Positions 41,550 through 54,200 of a DNA stretch of 64,000 nt are shown here, piece after piece. The notes beneath the pieces are model-generated. The model saw nothing but the letters and a program-made list of their open reading frames with translations, was not told the origin of the DNA and did not search any database. Origin of the DNA: Deltaproteobacteria bacterium (GTDB taxonomy: Bacteria > Myxococcota_A > UBA9042 > PHBI01); NCBI GenBank assembly GCA_020632715.1, contig JACKFA010000003.1, forward strand, positions 1,116,001 through 1,180,000, in the 5' to 3' direction. The position numbers and the translations under genes were made by a program. Numbering within the stretch: the stretch's first letter is position 1; every line of letters begins with the position of its first letter.

Positions 41550-44500
41550 CCGCTCGGCCCGTCGAACTCCGGCGCGACGTTGCGGTTCCGGAAGAGCGTG
41601 ACGTCCAGGTTCGGCCCGCTGTCGACGACCGTGGTCGACACGAGGTAGGCGGCGCCGTCCTCGCTCACGAACGGCCCCCACGCGATCGACGCGTCGTCCT
41701 CCGACGCCGTCCAGCAGCCGACGTCGTCCGCGAGCGGCGGCAGCGTCGGGAAACGGCACACACACATCGCCCCCGTCGCCGTCCGCCGGAAGAGCGTCCC
41801 CCAGAGCGTCGGGCGCCCGTCGATGGTCTGCCGCACCTCGGTCGCGTTCTCCACGTCGGCCACGTACTCCTCGAACACTCCGCCCGTCGCGACGTGCCCG
41901 ATGGTCCACCCCGACGCCGTCTCGAAGAAGACCCACGGCTCGAGGTTCGCGCCGAGCCACGCCTTCGGGAGCCCCGTGAGCCCGGTCGCCACCGTGGCGA
42001 GCGTCGGCGCCGCCCCGCCCGTCCCCGGCAGGAAGCGCGCGAGCGTGATCCCGGCCGATGTCGGGTACGCGACGAGGTCCGTCGGCTGCCCTGGCGGCAC
42101 GACGCCCGCGAGCACGTCCACGTGGAGCCCGCCCTCGGTCTGCACCGCCGGCGAGAAGGGCTCGAGCGTGGTGCCCGCCGCCGTGGTCTTCGCCCACTTG
42201 AGCGTCCCGACCGACGCGTTCGTCCGCACGCTCACGAGGGTCCCGGCCGGGTGGAAGGTGACCTTCGCGCCGTCGTCGAGGTTGCCCTGGTCGAGCCCCG
42301 GCCCGTTGCCCGGCGAGAGCGGCACCGTCGGCCCCGTCGCCGGGTACACGCTGAGCCGCCGCGGCCCGATCGACTCCGAGGTCGAGTACCAGCCCCACAC
42401 CGCGCCGTCCGGCCCGACCCACGCGCGGTAGGGCGTCGGGTTCGCCGTGTCCGACGGCTCGTTACGGAGCGTGGTCTGCTCGGCGGCGCTGGTCACGCCC
42501 GGCTTGAATCGGCGCGCGATGATGTGCGCGTTCGCGGTGAACGTGCGCGCGTCGCGCCCGACCACGCCGACCCAGCCGCCCCCGTTGGTCACGACGATCG
42601 CGGCGTAGAGCGGATCGCCGGCCAGCGGCTCCGCCACGCCCAGCGACGAGCCGGACGTCGCCGGGACGAACCGATCGACCTTCGTCACCATCTGCGGCTC
42701 GATGGAGTCCCCGTCACTCGACATGCGCGCGATGTACGTCTCGCCGCCCGCGAAGAGCACCTGCACCGCGGTCGGCGCGCTGCCCGCCGGGTAGAGGTCC
42801 GCGTACTTCGCGGGGGTCGTGCCGGGCTGCCACACCATCACGCGCTTGCCGACGCCGGTCACCGCCGGCCCGACGAAGAACCAGTAGCCGCTCACCGGGT
42901 TCTGGTAGGCCTCGATCGCCTCGCAGGACGCCGCGAAGAAGCTCTTGTAGCGCGACGCCGCCGGCACCGCGCCGTTCACGACGTTGAAGAACTCCGCCGT
43001 GTTGCTCGACGCGCCGTCGCGACGCAGGCAGTACCAGGGCGTCCCGTCGTCCGGGTCCTCCTTGATGAAGCGCGCCTGCTTCGCGGTGAACGGCCCGTCC
43101 GAGCTGCCGGTGAACGTCACGTTCGCCATGAGGGCGCTGCCCGTCGCCGTGAGCGCCTTCACCGAGATCGTCCCGTCCTGCGCCACGAACGGCAGGTAGA
43201 GCGTGTCGTCGAGGCCGATGAAGTCGGAGATCACCACCGCCGCGGCCGGTACGACCTGCGTCATGCAGCCGACCCACATGCACGGCATCTCGAACGGCCC
43301 GAGCGGCGGCGTCGTCGTCGCGATCCCGGAGGCCGTGCACGACGGGCACACGAGCGCCGGATCGCCCCCCGCCCCGCTCGTCGTCGCGAGGTCGTACACG
43401 CCGAAGTTGCCGCTGCCGATCTTCACCTCGGCGAGCGTCCGCCCGTTCGGCGCGTCCACGAACCCCGTCGCGCTCGCCACGGTCTGCGTCTTGAACACCT
43501 TCTCGGCCACGCCGGTCGCGTTGTTCACGCAGCGCAGGTCGAAGGTGCCGGTCTTCTCGGCCCCGAAGCAGGCGCGCCCGCCCTGCCCCACGTGCGGCTC
43601 GCCGAGCTCGCTCCCAGACCCCGCCGGGATGTCGAGCCACGCGCTGTCGGGGTCGGCCGTGGCGAAGCGCTTCACGTAGGCGTGGTCGTCCGCGTCGACC
43701 ACGAGCACCCCCGGCGTCGGGCAGGTCGCGGCCGTGCACGGCGACTCCCGCGACTCGAGCGTGAGCGCGATGGTCCCCGCCTGCGCGTGCCCGCTGACCC
43801 GCGCCGCCGCCGCCCCGCTCGCGTGGAGCGCGGCCGGCAGCGTCTCGAGCGTGTCGCACTGGAAGCCGACGCCGTCCCCGTCGAGGTCGACCTGCTCCGC
43901 GTTCTTCACGAGCGGGCAGTTGTCGAGCGGCGTCACGCCGTCGGCCTCGAGGTCGTTCACGCCGTCGTCGTCGTCGTCCTCGTCGCAGGCGTCGCCCGCG
44001 CCGTCCCCGTCGGTGTCGATCTGGTCGGGGTCCGCGACCATCGGGCAGTCGTCGGCCGTGTTCGGGACGTCGTCCCCGTCGATGTCGGGGTCGCACGCGT
44101 CGCCGATGTCGTCGCTGTCGAGGTCCGCCTGGTCGACGTTCTTCACGCCCGGGCAGTTGTCGACGTCCTCGCAGACGCCGTCGTCGTCCTCGTCGTTCGT
44201 CGGGTCGTCCTTGCAGGCGTCGCACAGGTCGCCGACGTCGTCGTTGTCGCTGTCCTCCTGCCCGTCGTTGAAGATCTGCGGGCAGTTGTCGATGACCGTG
44301 ACCCCGTCGGACGCGAACGCGCAGAGCTGGTCGTTGTCCGGGTCGTTGATGGGGTCGCCCGGGCAGTCGTCGCACGCGTCGCCGATCCCGTCGTCGTCGT
44401 CGTCGCACTGGATCTGGCCGCCAGGGCTCGCGCACGTCGGCGGGTTCTTCACGTCCGGGCAGTTGTCGCTCGAGTTGCAGACCCCGTCCCCGTCCGGGTC

Positions 44501-45181
44501 GTTCAGCGGGTCCTTCGGGCAGCCGACGTCGCACACGTTCCCGAGCCCGTCGTCGTCGTCGTCGCACTGCTCCATCGGCGTCCCGGCGTTGCCGTCGCAG
44601 TCGGACACCGGGTTCGCCGTCGACGGGCAGTTGTCCGCGCCGTCCTCGACCCCGTCCGAGTCGCTGTCGGCTTTGCACTCGTCGGTCCCGTCGGCGCCGT
44701 TGGTCACCTCGTCCGTGTTGCTGACGCCGTCGCCGTCGATGTCGGTGTCGACGTCGTCGGCCGTGCCGTCCTCGTCGAGGTCGTTCTTCACGTTGATGTC
44801 GATGGAGAGCGGGTCCGACTCGAGCGCCCCCGCCTCGTTGTCGTCCTTCGCGACGACCACGATGGTGAACCCCTCGGTCCCGCGGCACCCGCTCGCCACG
44901 TCGTAGTCGGGCGTCCAGGTGATGGTCCCGGTGCCGGCGTCGATCTGCATGGAGCTGTCGGGCCGCGTCCGCAGCTCGTAGGTGATGCCGTCGCCCTCGG
45001 GATCCGTCGCAGCGAGCGTGATCGTGAGCTGCGTGCCCTCGGTCACCGTCTGCGGGGGCGGCGTCGTCGCGAACTGGGGCTTCCGGTTCGTGACCACGAC
45101 GGGGTCCTCGACCACGACGATCTCGTCGCAGGCGACGAGGCCGAGGGCGAGGAGCGCTGGGAGCAGGAGTCTCGGGTTCAT
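41540..45181 (-). CDS. large lipoprotein with thrombospondin type 3 calcium-binding repeats
   Basis: 1213 residues. The lipobox is canonical (LLALGLVAC-DEI). Residues ~28-125 form a cadherin/Ig-like domain (KPQFATTPPPQTVTEGTQL, then LAATDPEGDGITYEL). Residues ~130-450 are about a dozen TSP3 repeats rich in DxDxDG and NCP (DNCPSTANP, DDDDDGIGDACDDCP). The C-terminal ~750 residues are beta-rich and unrecognised, with scattered Cys pairs (CTAATCP, CPSCTASG). Such proteins bind calcium and sit on the outer surface. It starts 68 bp after the giant gene upstream; GTG 45187 is an alternative start. Confidence 0.88.
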   Translation of the reverse strand: MNPRLLLPALLALGLVACDEIVVVEDPVVVTNRKPQFATTPPPQTVTEGTQLTITLAATDPEGDGITYELRTRPDSSMQIDAGTGTITWTPDYDVASGCRGTEGFTIVVVAKDDNEAGALESDPLSIDINVKNDLDEDGTADDVDTDIDGDGVSNTDEVTNGADGTDECKADSDSDGVEDGADNCPSTANPVSDCDGNAGTPMEQCDDDDDGLGNVCDVGCPKDPLNDPDGDGVCNSSDNCPDVKNPPTCASPGGQIQCDDDDDGIGDACDDCPGDPINDPDNDQLCAFASDGVTVIDNCPQIFNDGQEDSDNDDVGDLCDACKDDPTNDEDDDGVCEDVDNCPGVKNVDQADLDSDDIGDACDPDIDGDDVPNTADDCPMVADPDQIDTDGDGAGDACDEDDDDDGVNDLEADGVTPLDNCPLVKNAEQVDLDGDGVGFQCDTLETLPAALHASGAAAARVSGHAQAGTIALTLESRESPCTAATCPTPGVLVVDADDHAYVKRFATADPDSAWLDIPAGSGSELGEPHVGQGGRACFGAEKTGTFDLRCVNNATGVAEKVFKTQTVASATGFVDAPNGRTLAEVKIGSGNFGVYDLATTSGAGGDPALVCPSCTASGIATTTPPLGPFEMPCMWVGCMTQVVPAAAVVISDFIGLDDTLYLPFVAQDGTISVKALTATGSALMANVTFTGSSDGPFTAKQARFIKEDPDDGTPWYCLRRDGASSNTAEFFNVVNGAVPAASRYKSFFAASCEAIEAYQNPVSGYWFFVGPAVTGVGKRVMVWQPGTTPAKYADLYPAGSAPTAVQVLFAGGETYIARMSSDGDSIEPQMVTKVDRFVPATSGSSLGVAEPLAGDPLYAAIVVTNGGGWVGVVGRDARTFTANAHIIARRFKPGVTSAAEQTTLRNEPSDTANPTPYRAWVGPDGAVWGWYSTSESIGPRRLSVYPATGPTVPLSPGNGPGLDQGNLDDGAKVTFHPAGTLVSVRTNASVGTLKWAKTTAAGTTLEPFSPAVQTEGGLHVDVLAGVVPPGQPTDLVAYPTSAGITLARFLPGTGGAAPTLATVATGLTGLPKAWLGANLEPWVFFETASGWTIGHVATGGVFEEYVADVENATEVRQTIDGRPTLWGTLFRRTATGAMCVCRFPTLPPLADDVGCWTASEDDASIAWGPFVSEDGAAYLVSTTVVDSGPNLDVTLFRNRNVAPEFDGPSGCP

Positions 45182-45248
45182 GGGCACCGTCCCGGCCTCG
45201 CCGGTGAATTCAGTCCAACCATCGCTGACAGCGGCGGGCGCGCCCCCG

Positions 45249-48200
45249 CTACTTCACGCCCGCGCACTTCCCGCCGAGCTCGATGGTGAAGTCGACCGCC
45301 CGGTTCTCGTGGTACGCGGCCTCCGTGCTCGCGTCGACGCGCGGCGCGTGCTCGCCGTAGCCGCGCGCGGCCATCTTGTCCTTGTCCACGACCTGCTCGG
45401 CGAGATAGGCCTTCACGGCCCGCGCCCGCTGCTGCGAGAGCTTGAGGTTCTCGACCTCGCCGCCCTCCTCGGAGGCGTGCCCGTTGACGCTGATGAAGCG
45501 CACGTAGGGGTTGTTGTTGAGCTTGTTCGCGACCGCGAAGAGCACCTTCTTCGCCGCCTCGTCGAGCTCCGACGAGTCCTTCGCGAAGTACACGACCTCG
45601 TCGACCTGGACGTCGCAGTCGGGGTCGACCGCCTTCGCGGGGCCGGGCGCCGCCTGGCCCCAGCCGGGGGGCAGCTCGTCGCGACAGCCGTCCCCGTCCT
45701 CGAAGCCGTTCACGGTCTCGGCGATCTCCGGGCACTGGTCGCGGTCGTCGGGGATCCCGTCCATGTCGCGGTCCGCGAACGTCTCGGCCTCGGGACAGCC
45801 GTCCTCGTCGTCGATGCCGTCGAAGTTCTCACGCTGCATCGGGCACTTGTCGAGCGTGTCGGGGATCCCGTCCGCGTCGTTGTCGTAGTCGGGGCAGCCG
45901 TCCATGTCGGCGAAGCCGTCGATGTCCTCCGGCTCGCGCGGGCAGCGGTCGTCCGCGTCGTTCACGCCGTCGCCGTCCTCGTCGTCGCTCCCGGGCGCCC
46001 ACTGGAGGCCGAAGAGGAAGCGGAAGTCCGGCGTGCCCTTCCCCTGCACGAGCCCGACCCCGGCCGCCGCCTGGAACTGGAGCCCGCGCAGGAACTCCCA
46101 CTTCGGCCCGAAGAGCGCCTCGAGGCTCGAGTTGTCGACGCTGTCGAAGGGCTTGTCGAGGTCGGTCTTCCCGAAGAACTCGACGCCGAGGTACACCACG
46201 CGCGTCGCGAGCTCGACGTCCACGCCGAGCGAGTACATGAGCTCGTTGCCGAACGACGTCGTGATGAAGTCGGCCGCCTCCGTGCGGATCCGCGTCCCGA
46301 CGTTGAGGCTCAGCACCGTCCCGCCCGAGCGGTAGTCCGCGATGATGGACGCGAGGATCCCGACCCCCGGGTCGCCGCGGAACTTCTCGCCGTCCCCCGT
46401 CGGGAACGTCGCCCCGACCGAGAGGCCGAGCCCGAAGCCGCCGAGGCGGTTGTCGACGAGGCTCGCCCGCACGCGCAGCAGCATGTCCATGAGCCCGGCG
46501 CCCGAGATGGGCTTGATCGACGTCGTGTCGCTCGACTCCATCCCGACCACGAACGGGAGCCCGAGGTCCACCTGCAGGATGTCCGCGATGCCGACGCCGA
46601 TCTGCAGGTTCATCACCTGCTGGCTGTCGATGAGCTTCTCCTCGTGGTTGCCGGCCTTGAGCAGGAGGCTGTCGTTCTCGCCGTAGAAGAGGAGCCCCGC
46701 GTACGGCTTCCACGCGGGCGCCACCTGCGACGTCTCGACCGAGAAGATCCGGTGCCCGCCGCCGCCCGGGACGAACTGTTCGGCGTTGCCGTTCGGCGTG
46801 TTGAGCGGCGTGCCCTGCGCCCGCGCCTCGCCCGGGAGCGCGCCGGCCGCGCCGAGCGCGAGCCCCGCGGCGAGCAGCAGCCCGAGGAGCGTCCGGAGGC
46901 GTCGCCTCAACATCAGCAAGACCCCGCCGACGATGACCAACATGAGCATCGCTCCCTCTCCGCTCGTCCCTGTGCTGCAACTGAACACATTGTCGCCGCT
47001 AACGACGGCCACTGTAAAGTCGTCCTCCGCGACGTTCGGGTCGGTCCCGTTGTCGACCTCGGTGCCGTCCACGATGCCCCCCTTGTCGGTGTCCGGGTCG
47101 TTCGGATCCGTGTGCTTCACGAGCACCTCGAGCTTGTCGTCGAGCCCGTCGTGGTCGGTGTCCGGATCCTGCACGTTGGTGTTCCAGAGGAAGATCTCGT
47201 CGCGGTCGATGAGCCCGTCCCCGTCGGTGTCGCGGCGCCCGTCGAACGGGTCGAGCGGGTCCCCCTCGCCCTCGTCCACGCGCCCGTTGCCGTTCGCGTC
47301 CTCCTCGCCGTCGATGACGAGGTCGAGGTCCGTGTCCGGGTTCTTCGGATCCGTCACGGTGTCGGGGTCGAGATCCGGCTGGAACACCGTCTCGTCGGTG
47401 TCCTTCGTGCCGACGGTGAGCCCGAACTCCGTCCCGTCCTGCACGCCGTCGTGGTCGGTGTCCACGTCGAGCGGGTTCGTCCCGAGCGCGACCTCGCGCC
47501 CGTCGTCGAGCCCGTCGTCGTCGGTGTCCTCGTCCTGCGGCTTCGTCCCGAGCGCGAGCTCGTCGAGGTCCGAGAGCCCGTCGTCGTCGTCGTCCGGGTC
47601 CGCGCAGTTGCGGAGGGTGTCCCCGTCGTAGTCGGCGATGTCGTCCGGTGTCGGCTTGTCCGTCGCGTCGCGCGGGTCGCGCCCGCAGGCGATCTCGTCC
47701 ACGTCGTTCACGCCGTCCGCGTCGTCGTCGACGTCCACGCAGTTGATCCCGCCGTCGCCGTCCTCGTCCTGGAGGTCCCGCAGGCTCGGCTTCGAGCCCG
47801 AGTCGAGCGGGTCGGTCCCGCAGTACGTCTCGAGCGCGTCCGACACGGTGTCGCCGTCGGTGTCCTTCTCCGCCCCGTCGCACGTCCCGTTCTCGTTCAG
47901 GTCGAGCGGCGTCGACAGCGCGCTCAGCGGATCCGACAGGCAGTTCCGCTCCTCGCCGTCGCTGAACTCGTCCCCGTCGGTGTCCGCGATGAGGGGGTTC
48001 GTCTCCCCGAAGGACACGGCGCCGTCGCCGTCCGCGTCCTCGAGCCCGTCGAAGAGCCCGTCGCCGTCGGTGTCTTGCACCCACCCCTTCGACGGCGCGC
48101 AGTCGTCCCCGCTCCCCGTCGGGAAGCAGCTCTCGCGCTCGACGAGGTCCGAGAGCCCGTCGCCGTCGGTGTCCACGCGCACCGGCGACGTCTCCTCCCC

Positions 48201-51200
48201 GCTCGTCATGCCGTCGTGGTTCGCGTCCTCGACGCCGTCCTCGATACCGTCGCGATCGCTGTCCTTCGCGAGCGTATCCGTGCAGTTCGGCCCCGCGAGG
48301 AGCGGCGGCACGGGCGCCGGACACCCCGCGAGCTCGATCGCGTCGGGGATCCCGTCGCCGTCGTCGTCGAGGTCGACGCAGTTGACCTGCTGGTCGTGGT
48401 CGGTGTCCTGCAGATCGATCTCTCGCGGCTTCGACGTCGGGTCGCACACGAGCGTCCCGCACAGGATCTCGTCCGCGTCCGGCGAGCCGTCGCCGTCGTC
48501 GTCGGTGTCGATGGCGTCGCACGTGCGGTCGCCGTCGCAGTCCGTCGGCACGCTCGTCGCGTCGGTGCGCACGGTCCCGCAGGCGGCCTCCGCCACGTCC
48601 GACCAGCCGTCGTCGTCATCGTCGTCGTCGAGCTTGTCGCAGCGCTTGTCGTCGTCGTTGTCCTGCCCCAGCGCCGTCGGGTTCGACGCGGCGTCCCGCG
48701 GGTCCGTCTCGCACTGGACCTCCTGGAAGTTGAGCCAGCCGTCCCCGTCGACGTCGTCGTCGAGCGCGTCGCAGACCGCGTCCTGATCGAGGTCGTGCGC
48801 GAGGTCGATCGGCGTCGACGCGGCCACGCGCGGGTCGCTGCCGCAGGTGATCTCCTGCTGGTCCGGGAAGTTGTCGTTGTCGTCGTCCTGGTCGATCGCG
48901 TCGCACTGCCCGTCGCCGTCGTTGTCCGGCGGGACGCTCGCCGCGTCCGTCGGGCTCGACCCGCAGAGGGTCTCGAGCACGTCCGAGTAGGAGTCGGCGT
49001 CGTCGTCCGTGTCCTTGCAGTTCGGGATCGTGTCGTTGTCGAGGTCGCCGCGATCGTACAGGCTCGGGAGGTCGTTCACGTCCTGCGGATCGGTGTTGCA
49101 GGCGATCTCCACGCAGTTCGTGACGTTGTCGAGGTCGAGATCGTAGTCGCAGCAGTTCGGGTCGGACACGCAGTCCGGGTCGGCGCAGTCCGTGAGCCCG
49201 TCCGAGTCGTCGTCGGTCAGGTCACCGCACGCCGTCTCCTTCCGCCCGCACTCCGCCTCCCGCGTGTCGATGATGCCGTTGCAGTTCGCGTCGACGCCGG
49301 GCTGGTCGCACGCCCGCGCCGCCGCCGCCGTGCACGCCGGCAGCGACATCGGCGCGTCGCAGGGCGGGTCCGCGAGCGGGTGGTGCGCGGCGACGTTCTT
49401 CGACAGCGGGTTCACGCACACCGCTATCTCCTGCGTGTCGAGCGCGCCGTCGTTGTCGTCGTCCGGGTCCTCGCAGTTGAGCAGCGAGTCGCCGTCAGGG
49501 TCCTGGAAGCGGTCGTCACCGGGCGTCTCCCCCGCGAGGAGCCGGTTCGTCCCGCACTTGAACTCCTTGATGTTCGAGACCCCGTCGCCATCCCAATCGC
49601 TCGTCCGCGGGCACGGCCCGGTGGCGGGGCAGAGCGACGAGCACGCCGCCGCCGGCGCCGTCGTCGGGGTCGGCGCCGCGCAGTCGCTGTCGAGGCAGTC
49701 GACGAAGCCGTCCGCGTCCTCGTCGCCGCCCGCGCCGTCGCACACCTCGGGGCACGACACCGTGAGCCGCGCCGACTGGCTCGTCCCCTCGGGGCACGCC
49801 CCCGTCTGCTTCACCACGATGAAGTAGTCCGTCGACGCCGACGCGGACGCGATCGTCAGGTCCCCGCCCGCGAGGCAGGCCGAGTCGTCGGTCGCGACCG
49901 CGGCCGCGCAGCTCGTCCCGGTGCACGTCCCCGCGTACGCCTGGAGCTCGTAGCGCTTGGTCCCGAGGTTGTCGACGTGGAAGCGCACGTTGCCGTCCTG
50001 CAGCGGCCGGAACCGGTAGACGAGGTCGCTCCCGTTCACCCCCGCGAAGCACGTCGGGAAGTCGGCGCTCCGCGGCGTCACGACGAGCGACTCGCCGCAC
50101 GCGAGCGTCCGCGTCACGTTCGCGCACGTCTCGTTCGCGCACGCCGCGGTCGTCCCGCAGCTGTCGTCGAGGCAGTCGAAGAGCCCGTCGCAGTCGTTGT
50201 CGACGCCGTCGAGGCAGCTCTCGGTGTTGCCGGGGAAGGAGCTCGCGTTGTTCTCGCACGCGACCGGCTCCGTGCCCTGGCAGGTCGCCGTCACGCAGTC
50301 CGGGTGCACCCCGGGCGTCGCCGGGCAGAGCGGCCCCGACGCGCTCGCGTTGACCGCGCCGAAGCCGTCCCGGTCGGGGTCGTTGCAGCCGTCGCGGCAG
50401 TCCTGGTAGCCGTCGCCGTCGCTGTCGGCCGAGCAGTTGGTCGAGCAGCTCGCGATCCGTGGCTCGCAGTCGCGCCCCGTGAGCTTCCCGTCCGCCCCGA
50501 CCACGCTGCACACGCCGTCGCCGTCCGGGTCGAGCAGGAACATCGTCGTCGGGTCGTAGCTCGCGCTCTCCGGCCCGAGGGCCGCGTCGATCTGGTCGAT
50601 GGTGCCGTCGCAGTCGTCGTCGACCCCGTCGCACGCGAACTCGCTGCAGGAGCCGTCCGCGCCGGGCGAGCCGTAGTGCCGGTTGGTCGCGTAGCGGTTC
50701 TCCGCCTTCGGCCCCGCGAGGCACCACTGCGCGGCGTTGTCGTTCGTGCTCGCGTTCAGCGTCTTCGGGCTCGCGAGCATGATGCTCCGCCCGTCCGCGG
50801 TCCGCGCGTGGTCGAGGAGGCAGCTCCAGCCGCGCGGGTTGCCGCCCGCGTCGAGGCGCCGGAAGTCGACCTGGTCGGCGAGCTCCGGCAGGACGCCGCT
50901 CGTCACGAAGACGCTCACGACGTCGCCCCCCGGGGCGAGCGACACGTCGGTCGCGCAGGTGGCGTCGATGTCCGCGGGGTTCTCGAAGCCCGAGCTCGAG
51001 GGCGACCCGAAGTTCACGACGTAGTACTCGCCCGCGCCGATGAACGCGGTCGTCTGCGGCGTACAGTCGGCGCGGCAGTAGCCGTCGTTCTCGCACACGC
51101 CCGTCGTGCACGCCGTCGCCGCCGTCGCCTGGGTGCAGGGCTTCCGCACGAAGCGGAGGAGCTTGCACGCCGCGAGGTTCCCGGCGTCGCACGCGCCGAG

Positions 51201-54200
51201 CGCGATGGAGAAGTCGAGCGTGTAGAGGTCGTAGGGCGAGTCGGTCGCGTTGTAGACCTCGATCCACTGCTCGCCGCGGTTGCCGAAGAGGATCGGCGAG
51301 TGGATCTCGGTGATGTAGAGCCCGCCGACCTCCACCTTGCACAGGGCGTCGCAGCCGTCGTCCGCCACGTCGTTGCCGTCGTCGCAGCTCTCGCCCGTCT
51401 CGACGACGCAGTTGCCGCACGACACGCAGTCGGGATCGGCCGTGTCGATCTTCCCGTCGCAGTCGTTGTCCTTCGTGTCGAAGCCCGCGCCGACGCAGGT
51501 GTCGACGGCCCCGCCGTAGCAGAGCTCGTGCGCCTGCGGCTTCGTCGCGGCGTCCCGGTCGTCGCAGTCCGCGCCGGGCATCGGGCAGGTCGCGAGGTCC
51601 GCGCCGGCGACGGTCGCGTCGCCGAACTGGTCCTTGTCGCGGTCGACGCAGTGGTCGCAGGTCGCGTCCGCGTCCTCGTAGCCGGTCGACGGATCGGCGT
51701 CGACCGCCATCGCGTCGAGGTCGATGTCGCTCCGGACGAGCACGCTCTCCACGAAGAGCCCGCGCGGCGGCGTCGCGCCCGGGGCCGCCTGCGTGTCCCA
51801 GAACAGGTAGAGCGTGTGCGCCGACGCGCTCGGGAGCGGGATCACCACGTGGTCGAAGTAGCCGTCGTTCCAGCGCACGACGCCGGTCGCCGGGTTCGTC
51901 ACGGGCGCCGTCGACGAGCCGCTCGGCGCGGTGTCGGCGGTCGCGCTGAACGCGATGTTGTCGGGCTGGCTCAGCGCGCAGGCCGTGTTCGCCGCGACGT
52001 CGAAGCACACGCCCCACGTCTGGAGGAGCCCGCCCGCGTCCTGGTTGCCGTCGAACGTGTAGACGATCTCCACCGCCGGCGCCGGCATGGTCGGGCGCGG
52101 CGTGATGGTCCGCGAGAGCCAGCCGCGGAGGCGGTCGCCCGCCGCGGTCGCCGCCGCCGTGTCCCACCCGAAGAGGGGCGTCCGCCCCGACGCGGTCTGG
52201 TGGAACGCGCTCTGCCCGACCTTGAACACGTCGTTCTTCACGGCCGTCCCGAGCCGCCCCGTGGCCGTCCACCCCTCGCTCGCGGCCTGCCGGCTGACGC
52301 CGACGCCCTTCGAGAAGCCGTAGCCGCGGTAGCACACCGCGCACACCGGGTTCGTCGGCACCCCGTCGCCGCCCGCGCAGGTGCGGTCGAGGCAGTCCGC
52401 GCGCCCGTCGTTGTTGTCGTCCACGCCGTTGGCGCAGTCCTCGACGCCGCAGTCGCTGTCGAGCCCGTCCGTGAGCCCGTCGCAGTCGTTGTCGAGCGAG
52501 TCCGAGCACACGCCCTCGCTCGGCAGATCCGGCCGCACCGTGCTGCGCGTGTCGTCGCAGTCGGCCGTGAGCACCCCGGTCGAGACGAACGCCTGGCACG
52601 CGCTGCGGTCGGGGCTGTCCACGTCGCCGAAGAAGTCGAGGTCGCCGTCCCAGCAGGGGTCGCACACGAGCCGGTCCTCGCGCTGCGGCGTGTTCGGATC
52701 GTCCGCCGTGTTCGGGTCCGTGCCCTCGTAGAGCCCGTCGTTGTCGACGTCGGAGCCGAGCGTCACCCGGTGGAGCGTCGACGCCGGGCCCGCGTAGGCG
52801 CCCGTCCCGACGGTGTCGTAGGAGAAGACGACGAGGAGCGTGTCGGTCCCGAGCCACCCCGAGAGGTCGAGCGTCTTCACCTGCCGCGTCGCGTCGGCCG
52901 TCGCGAGGACCGACTTGCAGGCCTGCTTCGGCCCCGCGCCCGAGCACGCCGGGAGCTGGTGGCAGGGCGTCACGGGCGGGTTCGCCGCGTCCGCGACGCA
53001 CACGGCGAGCTCGTCGGTGCCGTCGCCGCCCATCGTGAAGTCGACGCCGAGCCGCGGCTTCGGCCCGCGCGCCACGCGGTCGCCGAACGGCACCTCGAGC
53101 GTCATGCGGCCGATCTGCCGCGTCGTGAGCCCCGCCGTGGGCGACGCCTTCCACACCCCCTGCGCGGCCTGGAACTGCCAGAGCCCCGGCGTCGGCGCGC
53201 TCGGGTCGACGCCCCACGCCTTGCCCCACGCGAAGTCCCACGTGTAGAGGCACGGCGTCGAGCACATCGGCGCCTTGTCGTTCTGCGCGGGCGAGCGCAG
53301 CGTGAGGTCGCACGCCGGGTCCTTGCAGTCGATGAGGTGGTCGGCGCCCGCGCTGTCGTCGACGAAGTTCCCGCAGTCCTCGGTGCACTCCGCGTCGGCG
53401 CCGCCGACCTTCCCGTCGCAGTCGTTGTCGATGATGGAGAAGCAGTCCTCGGGGCGCCCCGGGTAGGCCTCCCCGATGGTGTCGAGGCAGTCGAACTGCG
53501 CGGTGTTCGCGCAGGCGTTGGGCGAGGCCGAGGTGCTGTCGCCCCAGCCGTCCTCATCGGCGTCGACGCAGCGGTCGCAGGTCCCCATCGTGGCGAGGTC
53601 GCGCCCCGTCGTGGCGCTCGGCGGCGCGTCCGCGTCGTCGTCGGCGTCGCTGAAGACGTCCACGCGGCGGACGTAGAGCCCCGCGCGCGTCATGATGTTC
53701 GCGGAGCCGGCGAGCTCGACGATCACGTACTTCGTCGCCCCGAGGTCCGCGGTCGGCACGGTCGCGGCGATCTCGGTGTCGCCGGTGGTCGCGACGCAGT
53801 CCTCGTAGAGGAGGTCGTCGCCGCCCGCGTGCGCGAGGGTGTCGGCGACGTAGAGGCGGACGCAGTCGCCGAAGGTCTGGAGCTGGTAGGTCAGGTGGAC
53901 CTTCGTCTCCTTCGCGTTCGCGAGTGACGGGAGCGCGACCCGACGCCAGAGGGTCGCCGTGAACGCGCCCATGATGGGCACGGTGCCGCCGCGCGCCGTC
54001 TCCCAGCCGGGCGTCGTGCCGAAGATGCCGGGGCTGGGTGGGCCGTAGCTGAAGGCGGCGCCCGGGTGGGTCGCGGTCGACCGCCACGCGCCGTCGTTCA
54101 CGGCGAAGTCGTAGGTGACCCCGCAGGTGGCCGCGCAGTCGCCGCCCGACGCACAGGTGTAGCCGGGCTCGAGGAGGCAGGCGTTGCAGCCGTCGCCGCC

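Noticed and set aside
44640..44780. Regular GTC-GTC-rich repeats that resemble a tandem repeat array
   Set aside because: They are codons for Asp-rich TSP3 repeats and need no separate DNA-level explanation.
42714..44888. Arg-rich 724-codon frame within the TSP3 lipoprotein gene
   Set aside because: Frame-shifted reading of Asp/Gly codons (GAC/GGC to CGG/ACG); no domain.
44982..53927. A 2981-codon open frame on the plus strand opposite the giant secreted protein and the TSP3 lipoprotein
   Set aside because: It is antisense to repeat-rich genes with strong domain evidence. Its translation is Val/Arg/Ala-biased with no domain, as expected for the mirror frame of GC-rich Asp/Gly repeats.
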